From Phycisphaeraceae bacterium (GTDB taxonomy: Bacteria > Planctomycetota > Phycisphaerae > Phycisphaerales > Zrk34), in the NCBI GenBank assembly GCA_028281485.1, contig JANQJT010000013.1:1-17084 (forward strand): DNA of 17,084 nucleotides, in the 5' to 3' direction. The first letter of the stretch is position 1; each line of letters starts with the position of its first letter. Below the pieces are notes generated by a model, which was not told where the DNA came from, searched no databases, and saw only the letters and a list, made by a program, of their open reading frames with translations. Shown here piece by piece: positions 12,593-17,084 of this stretch. The position numbers were made by a program, and so were the translations under genes.

Positions 12593-14319
12593 TTGCTTTG
12601 GGGCATCATACCGATGGCCATGATGAAGAGTTGGCTGATGACGAAGAGGCCGAGGTAGAGTGCGCCGGATTCCATGGGGCCGTAGCTGTGGAGGCCGACG
12701 TTGAGCATGTTGACGCCGAACCATGAGAAGGCGGTGATGCAGTTGCCGAAGACGGCGAGGACGGCGATGCCGCGGGGCTTGACCATACCGGCCCAGCGTG
12801 CGTGGAGGATCAGCGCGTTCCAGAGGACGATGATGAGTGCGCCGTTTTCCTTGACGTCCCATCCCCAGAAGCGGCCCCAGGACTGGTCGGCCCAGATGCC
12901 GCCAGTGACGGTGCCGACGAAGCTGAGCAGCAGCGCGAAGCAGATCGTGCCGTAGGTCATGCGGTTGATGTCGGCGCGGTATTTGGGGGAGAAGTTGGGG
13001 TTGAAGACGCCGGCGAAGATGAAGAACGCGCCCAGCGCACCGGCGAGGAAGGTGGCGCTGTAGCCCATGGTGACGGTGGTGACGTGTGTGGCGAGCCAGA
13101 AGTTGGTGTCGAGGACGGCCTGGAGCTGGGCGAGGTTGTCACCCTTGGCGTCGAGGTTGATGGCGACGAGGAAGCAGGTCGAGCCGATGGCGGAGGCGAG
13201 GAGCGGGCCGATGCCGAGCTTGTAGATGCGTTCAAGGCAGTAGGCGGCGGCCATGCCGATGAAGCCGACGAAGATGGCGGAGGAGTAGAGGTTGGTCACG
13301 AAGACGTAGAGGCGATCCATGAGGTACATGCGCGCCAGGAATCCGACGAAGGCGACGACGAGGACGAAGACGGTGAGGGTGTTGGCGGCGGTGATGAGGC
13401 GCGGGACGCGGAAGAGCAGGCCGAGCGCGCCCAGCAGGCCGAGCAGGATGGAGAAGATGAAGCACTGGAAGTACGGGGCGACGTGGTTGTAGTGGTATTC
13501 GAATCGCGTGCGGTCGGTGAGGTCGGGGAACTGCTGGTCGAAGCGGTTGCGGTAGGCGGAGACGGCGGCGTTGAAGTCGACGGCGCGGTCGTGGGCGTTG
13601 GCGGCGAGGATGATGCGCCAAGCCTCGGCGTAGGGATTTGGGGTGGCGGACATGTGGGCGATGTGATCCGCTTCGGCGTAGGAGAGCCACTGCTGTTTGT
13701 CGCGGTCTTTGGGGATCGGAACGGAGGTATCGGGAACCAGCAGCGGGCGGCGGTAGATGTTGATGGCCTTGACCATCATGACGCTGGAGTAGGCGTTGTG
13801 CAGCTTGTCCTGGAAGAAGGAGAGCTTTTCCTTGCGCTGGAGCTTTTGGGATGCCTCGCGGCCGAGCTGGAGGAACTTCTCGTAGTTGGGGGCGGCTTCG
13901 ATTTCGTTGAGTGAGTAACGGAAACGTTTGCGTCGTTCCAGGCCGATGGTCTTGAGGACCTGGGGGTTGTGGATGCGGAAGACGTGGGAGTCGGCGACGT
14001 TGCGGAGTTTTTCGGGGTCGTTGGGGACTTGGGGCGTCGGTGAGACCAGGTCGACGGCGAGCAGGTCGGCCAGCCAGTCCATGGCGGGTCGGCGGTTGCC
14101 ATCGGGGTCGACGTAGGCCTGGCGTTCGCTGATGAGGCGCATGGTGTTGCGGGCGACGGAGTCCATGGGTTTGACGCGGCCGTCCATGACGGCGGGGACC
14201 TTGCCGAATGCGGCGAGGTCGAGGTCGCCCCGGTGGCTCGGGGGTCGGCCGATATAGGCGGCCAGCGCGAGGGCCAGGGCGAGTGTGACGAGGATGGTCC
14301 TGGTGGGCCTGGGGTTCAT
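12529..14319 (-). CDS. ccsA: cytochrome c biogenesis protein CcsA/ResC (haem handling, system II)
   Basis: This is the membrane component that, with ResB, moves haem outward and ligates it to apocytochrome c. It has 596 residues. There is one N-terminal helix (8-23), then a long hydrophilic stretch of about 255 residues including GRVKPMDSVARNTM (47-60), then at least eight helices from about 283 on. The WWD haem-binding motif lies at 476-491 (Trp476, 481, 485, 487 in WGRFWGWDVKEN). Candidate haem-ligand histidines are His412 before the motif (ATHVTTVTMGY) and His544 after it (GLHSYG), with His280 further upstream. CcsA alone is usually about 320 residues, so the N-terminal extension is large. 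The frame is open upstream to 14418, but ATG 14319 overlaps the resB stop as ATGA. GGAGG lies 11 bases upstream. Confidence 0.95.
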   Translation of the reverse strand: MNPRPTRTILVTLALALALAAYIGRPPSHRGDLDLAAFGKVPAVMDGRVKPMDSVARNTMRLISERQAYVDPDGNRRPAMDWLADLLAVDLVSPTPQVPNDPEKLRNVADSHVFRIHNPQVLKTIGLERRKRFRYSLNEIEAAPNYEKFLQLGREASQKLQRKEKLSFFQDKLHNAYSSVMMVKAINIYRRPLLVPDTSVPIPKDRDKQQWLSYAEADHIAHMSATPNPYAEAWRIILAANAHDRAVDFNAAVSAYRNRFDQQFPDLTDRTRFEYHYNHVAPYFQCFIFSILLGLLGALGLLFRVPRLITAANTLTVFVLVVAFVGFLARMYLMDRLYVFVTNLYSSAIFVGFIGMAAAYCLERIYKLGIGPLLASAIGSTCFLVAINLDAKGDNLAQLQAVLDTNFWLATHVTTVTMGYSATFLAGALGAFFIFAGVFNPNFSPKYRADINRMTYGTICFALLLSFVGTVTGGIWADQSWGRFWGWDVKENGALIIVLWNALILHARWAGMVKPRGIAVLAVFGNCITAFSWFGVNMLNVGLHSYGPMESGALYLGLFVISQLFIMAIGMMPQSKWASNQNKPNASPDASTDATP

Positions 14320-15473
14320 CGCTTGGCCTGCCTCCGGGAGAAGCGGGTAAGAGACAGGAAGAAGTGAACGGTCAATCCGACGGTGATCATGGTGCAGGAG
14401 ATGTAGGGGATGAGCCAACCGGGGTTGGAGACGACCTGCAGGACGGACTGGCCGTTGGCGATCTCCATCTGGTGTTGGTAGAGGGTGTCCCCGCGGTAGC
14501 GCAGGGGGTGGTTCATGTAGATGAGGGCTTCGAACTGATCGTCGGTCTGGTGGTCGTTGACCCGGACGTGTGACTGGAAGTTCTTGGGTCGGTTGGTGCC
14601 GATGTAGTTTTCGTGTTCGAGGTCGAGGAGTGTGACGGTGTAGGGTTTGAAGATCCGTTTGTGGCGGAGGTCGAGGCGGAGGGTGCGATCACCGAACTGT
14701 GCGGGCTGGGGGAGGCGGAACCATTGAGAGACGAGCAGGTCGTCAGAGGCCTTGCCGGTGGCGGGATCGATGAGGCGGATGCGCGCGGTGGCGAAGTCGA
14801 CGGTGGGCTCGCCGGATGCCCCGGTGGATTCGGTCGCGGGTTCGATGGTGTAGGGCAGGTCGCCGCTGGGGGTGTTCTGATCGACGCGGCTGTTGGGATA
14901 GACCGAGAGAATCTCGATGTGGAACGGGAGGATGGGATCGGTGAGGGTTCGGCCGGGCTTGAGGCGGGACTCGGGGACGACCCAGACGTCGTCGCGGTCG
15001 GGTTGGGAGGTGTCGATGAGGGCGAGCTCGAACTCTCGGATGTCCTCGGCGTAGTGGGCGGTCTGGCCTTTGACGAAGACGAACTGGGCTTCCTGTGCGA
15101 CCAGGCCGGTGACGAGTTCACTGAGCATGAGCGCGAGCAGGCCAAGGTGAGACAGGAGGATGCCGGATCGTTTCCATGTGTAGTGGAAGCGCGTGACCTG
15201 TGCGGCGAGGAGGTTGGTCAGCAGGAGGCCGCCGAGCAGCCAGCCTCCGGGGTAGGGGAAGCTGGCCGATGGGGCTTCGTAGCCGCCGGGGACGAAGATG
15301 GCGATGTCGATCCAGACGTAGAGGGAGCGGAAGTAGCCGTCGACGACGGGCCAGATGCCTTGGGTGGTTTGTGCGATGGTGCCGGCGAAGACGAGGAAGA
15401 TGGACAGCGCCAGGAGGGTGACGGTGATCTTGAGTGAGGAGAGCCGATGGAGAAGCGAATCCAGGGCGGTCAT
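14316..15473 (-). CDS. resB: cytochrome c biogenesis protein ResB/CcsB
   Basis: This is the partner of CcsA in system II cytochrome c maturation. It has 385 residues. Helices lie at about 15-33, 77-93 and 103-126, then a large extracytoplasmic domain of about 220 residues, then a final helix at about 350-372. Typical ResB features are the N-terminal LSSLKITVTLLALSIFLVFAG-like first helix, HYTWKRSGILLSHLGLLALM (97-116) with two histidines, and MNHPLRYRGDTLYQH before the last helix. It is flanked by ATGA overlaps on both sides, with the lipoprotein gene before and ccsA after, so the three products are probably made in fixed ratio. Confidence 0.93.
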   Translation of the reverse strand: MTALDSLLHRLSSLKITVTLLALSIFLVFAGTIAQTTQGIWPVVDGYFRSLYVWIDIAIFVPGGYEAPSASFPYPGGWLLGGLLLTNLLAAQVTRFHYTWKRSGILLSHLGLLALMLSELVTGLVAQEAQFVFVKGQTAHYAEDIREFELALIDTSQPDRDDVWVVPESRLKPGRTLTDPILPFHIEILSVYPNSRVDQNTPSGDLPYTIEPATESTGASGEPTVDFATARIRLIDPATGKASDDLLVSQWFRLPQPAQFGDRTLRLDLRHKRIFKPYTVTLLDLEHENYIGTNRPKNFQSHVRVNDHQTDDQFEALIYMNHPLRYRGDTLYQHQMEIANGQSVLQVVSNPGWLIPYISCTMITVGLTVHFFLSLTRFSRRQAKR

Positions 15474-16099
15474 GGGGCGCCCCCCTGCTGCGTTTCGGAG
15501 ACGCGGAGGTTGGCGACGAAGGTTTCGAAGTCGCCGGTGAGTTCGGCGACGTGGTCGGCGGGGCCCATGAGCTTGAGGTAGTAGGTCGCGCCGTCGAGGT
15601 CGAGCATGACCACGTCGATAGACAGCGGCGCGTCGCCTGTGCCGACCATGGTGATGCGTTGCGCGGGGAGGTCCGCGATTTGGGCGGGTTGGATGACGGA
15701 GGGGATGTCGGCTTGCTCGATGGGGTCCATGCCGAGCTGGCTGCTGCGCCAGCGGTTGATGACCATCAGGAGCATGCGGGGATTGCTGACGAGTTGTGAG
15801 ACGGTGATCTTGGTTTCGCGGTCGCCGTCTGCTTTGGCGAAGGCGGCGAACTCACCCATGCCGCTTGGTGTGCGGGGTTCCCAGCCGGCGGGCGGTGTGA
15901 CGATGAGCTTGCGGGGCTGGGGGGAGGTTTCGTCGGTGGGATGGTGGCCGGGCGGGTGGTCGTGGCCGGCGTGGGCGTCGAAGGCGTGCTTGCGGGTGGG
16001 GTAGTGTCGGATGGGTTCTTCTTCGCATGCAGCCATGACCGTAGCGATGACGGTCAGCAGCGCGAGTGAGAGGACACGGGGTGGGTTTTTGTGATTCAT
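15470..16099 (-). CDS. His-rich lipoprotein in the cytochrome c biogenesis operon
   Basis: This 209-residue protein is of unknown function. The N-terminus MNHKNPPRVLSLALLT followed by VMAAC is a lipoprotein signal peptide with Cys25 as the lipidated residue. Residues 30-50 are rich in histidine (HAFDAHAGHDHPPGHH), a possible Cu, Zn or haem-binding tract. The rest (about 60-205) is soluble, with PPAGWEPR and ATYYLKLMGP, resembling planctomycete secreted proteins that follow a WEP-type start. ATG 16099 is chosen because an upstream ATG nine codons earlier would spoil the signal peptide. The stop overlaps resB as ATGA. It is first in the operon and its place suggests a role in maturation or metal handling. 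That role is inferred from context only. Confidence 0.82.
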   Translation of the reverse strand: MNHKNPPRVLSLALLTVIATVMAACEEEPIRHYPTRKHAFDAHAGHDHPPGHHPTDETSPQPRKLIVTPPAGWEPRTPSGMGEFAAFAKADGDRETKITVSQLVSNPRMLLMVINRWRSSQLGMDPIEQADIPSVIQPAQIADLPAQRITMVGTGDAPLSIDVVMLDLDGATYYLKLMGPADHVAELTGDFETFVANLRVSETQQGGAP

Positions 16100-16115
16100 G
16101 GCGGCCGGTCGGGCG

Positions 16116-16143
16116 ATTATAGGCAAGCGGCGGGGAAGGTACA
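16116..16143 (-). promoter_or_regulatory. promoter of the lipoprotein-resB-ccsA-glycosylase operon
   Basis: On the minus strand a perfect TATAAT (16121-16116) lies 16 bases before the ATG at 16099. The -35 region 16 bases upstream reads TGTACC, a poor match. The start near 16109 would give a leader of about ten nt without a ribosome-binding site. It separates this operon from the amidohydrolase gene whose stop is at 16169. Confidence 0.5.
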
Positions 16144-16168
16144 GGGCTTATGACGCTTGAACGGCGGG

Positions 16169-17084
16169 TTATGGTTCGACGCAGCCGAGCGGCGTGGCGA
16201 GGGTTTCGATGGTGGGTGTTTCGTCGGCGGCGAGGATGGCGGCGAGGGCGTCGTCGCCGGGGCAGGGGCAGTGAACGGCGATGATGCCGGGTGCGGAGCC
16301 GCGGTTGAAGGCGGCGTCGTTTGGGTCGAGGCCGAGGGCCTTGTTGCCGTGCGTGGTGGCCATGGCCAGGAGTGTTTCGGGATCGGTCTGGTCGCGCCGG
16401 TGGAGGTGTCGCATCTCGTCGAGGATGGACAGGGAGCCGTGGCAGACGACCGAGTCGGTGCCGAGGCAGACGTTGACGCCGGCGGCGATGAGGTCGCGGT
16501 AGCGATGGGCGCGGTGGCCGAAATAGTCCGAGGCGCGCGGGCAGTAGACGACGGACGCGTGGGCGTGGGCGAGGCGCTGGATTTGCGCGTCGCCGAGGTA
16601 GTTGGCGTGAGCGATGAGCCAGTGGGGCTGAATGGATTCGGGTGTGTCTTTTTTGTCGGTGCGGAGCAGCCAGTTCACCGGGTGCAGGCCTTCGGTGTAG
16701 TGACCGGCGAAGGCCGGCTCCCATCGGTCGAGTTCGACGAGCAGGTCGTAGAACGGGCCGTTGGCCTCGGCGACGAACTGGATCTCTTCGGGCGACTCGG
16801 CCAGGTGGGTGCAGATGGGGGTGGATTCGGTGATGTTCTGTTCGGCGGCGAACTGGTAGAGGCGTGGGCCGGCCGAGTACGGGGCGTGGGGCTGGAGGCC
16901 GACGCGGAGGGCGTGGGACTCTTCGAGGTGTTGATAGGCCGAGAGCTGTTCGACGAGGTCGAACTTGGGCGGGACGAAGTCGATGCCGATGCCGAACAGC
17001 TCGATGAAGCTGACGCCGCAGAGTGGCGAGTCGATGAGCGCGGCGGTGGCCTGGGGTGAGCCGGCGATGTCGCCGACGGTGGCG
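16169..17084 (-). CDS. amidohydrolase-family deaminase, N-terminus outside window
   Basis: The visible part is 304 residues including the C-terminus. The frame runs without a stop to the right edge, so the gene continues beyond. Metal-dependent hydrolase motifs are present in order: ATVGDI at the start of the visible part, GLQPHAPYSAG, CTHLAESPEEI, LIAHANYL, VYCPRASDYFGH and VCLGTDSVVCHGSLSILDEMR. These fit the cytosine, triazine, MTA/SAH or aminofutalosine deaminase branch of the family. The GTDS aspartate and the histidines of PHAPY, THLAE and AHANY would bind the metal and water. The missing N-terminus would hold the HxH motif. The substrate is undecided. Menaquinone-pathway aminofutalosine deaminase and MTA/SAH deaminase are both candidates. 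Confidence 0.85.
   Translation of the reverse strand, partial: ATVGDIAGSPQATAALIDSPLCGVSFIELFGIGIDFVPPKFDLVEQLSAYQHLEESHALRVGLQPHAPYSAGPRLYQFAAEQNITESTPICTHLAESPEEIQFVAEANGPFYDLLVELDRWEPAFAGHYTEGLHPVNWLLRTDKKDTPESIQPHWLIAHANYLGDAQIQRLAHAHASVVYCPRASDYFGHRAHRYRDLIAAGVNVCLGTDSVVCHGSLSILDEMRHLHRRDQTDPETLLAMATTHGNKALGLDPNDAAFNRGSAPGIIAVHCPCPGDDALAAILAADETPTIETLATPLGCVEP

Noticed and set aside
12593..12862. 90-residue N-terminal extension of the DNA glycosylase frame
   Set aside because: It is an Arg/His/Pro-rich out-of-frame reading of ccsA, and the glycosylase family does not have it.
12802..13914. Open frame of 370 codons on the plus strand, opposite ccsA
   Set aside because: Its composition is again Glu/Gly/Val/Asp-rich, with no recognisable domain. 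It is fully antisense to ccsA, which carries the WWD motif.

Overview
The window looks like chromosomal DNA of a GC-rich bacterium, most likely a planctomycete of the Phycisphaerae type. This is inferred from the mix of gene families: a Minf_1886-like small protein, a membrane-anchored GH113-like TIM barrel, and a large CcsA with a lipoprotein partner. Hairpin repeats ending in GCTAAA fit too. The taxonomic call is a judgement from family resemblance, not a search. No phage, transposase, CRISPR or rRNA is visible.

Left end (1-927). There is one tRNA-Ser(UGA) gene on the minus strand. Downstream of it lie two or three degenerate copies of its ends, separated by TATGAATAA boxes. Upstream of it is a roughly 500-bp gene-poor stretch. 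This stretch holds a strong minus-strand intrinsic terminator (524-559) and, 230 bp before it, a -24/-12 sequence with correct sigma-54 spacing (789-804). Together they could bound a roughly 250-nt RNA located directly beside the sigma-54 activator gene.

928-7720. The minus strand carries a GAF-AAA+-Fis sigma-54 activator (928-2457), a lower-GC alpha/alpha-toroid-like protein (2621-3592) overlapping the end of guaB, and guaB itself (3589-5076). Divergent from guaB, the plus strand has fabI (5191), rsmA overlapping it by one base, and mtnP. This block is housekeeping: GTP synthesis, fatty acid synthesis, 16S rRNA methylation and methylthioadenosine salvage.

7721-10740. An intergenic cluster of three REP-like palindromes is followed by a minus-strand operon that is transcribed from 10740 down: Minf_1886-like protein, AI-2E-type permease and PfkB-family sugar kinase. 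Divergent from it is a plus-strand, membrane-anchored glycosidase-like protein (10834-11967).

11954-17084. A tightly packed minus-strand operon starts from a TATAAT box at 16116-16121: a His-rich lipoprotein, ResB, CcsA/ResC and a 3-methyladenine DNA glycosylase, each overlapping the next. The first three form a system II cytochrome c maturation unit. Upstream, and cut by the right edge, is an amidohydrolase-family deaminase.

Most other long open frames are antisense shadows produced by high GC.
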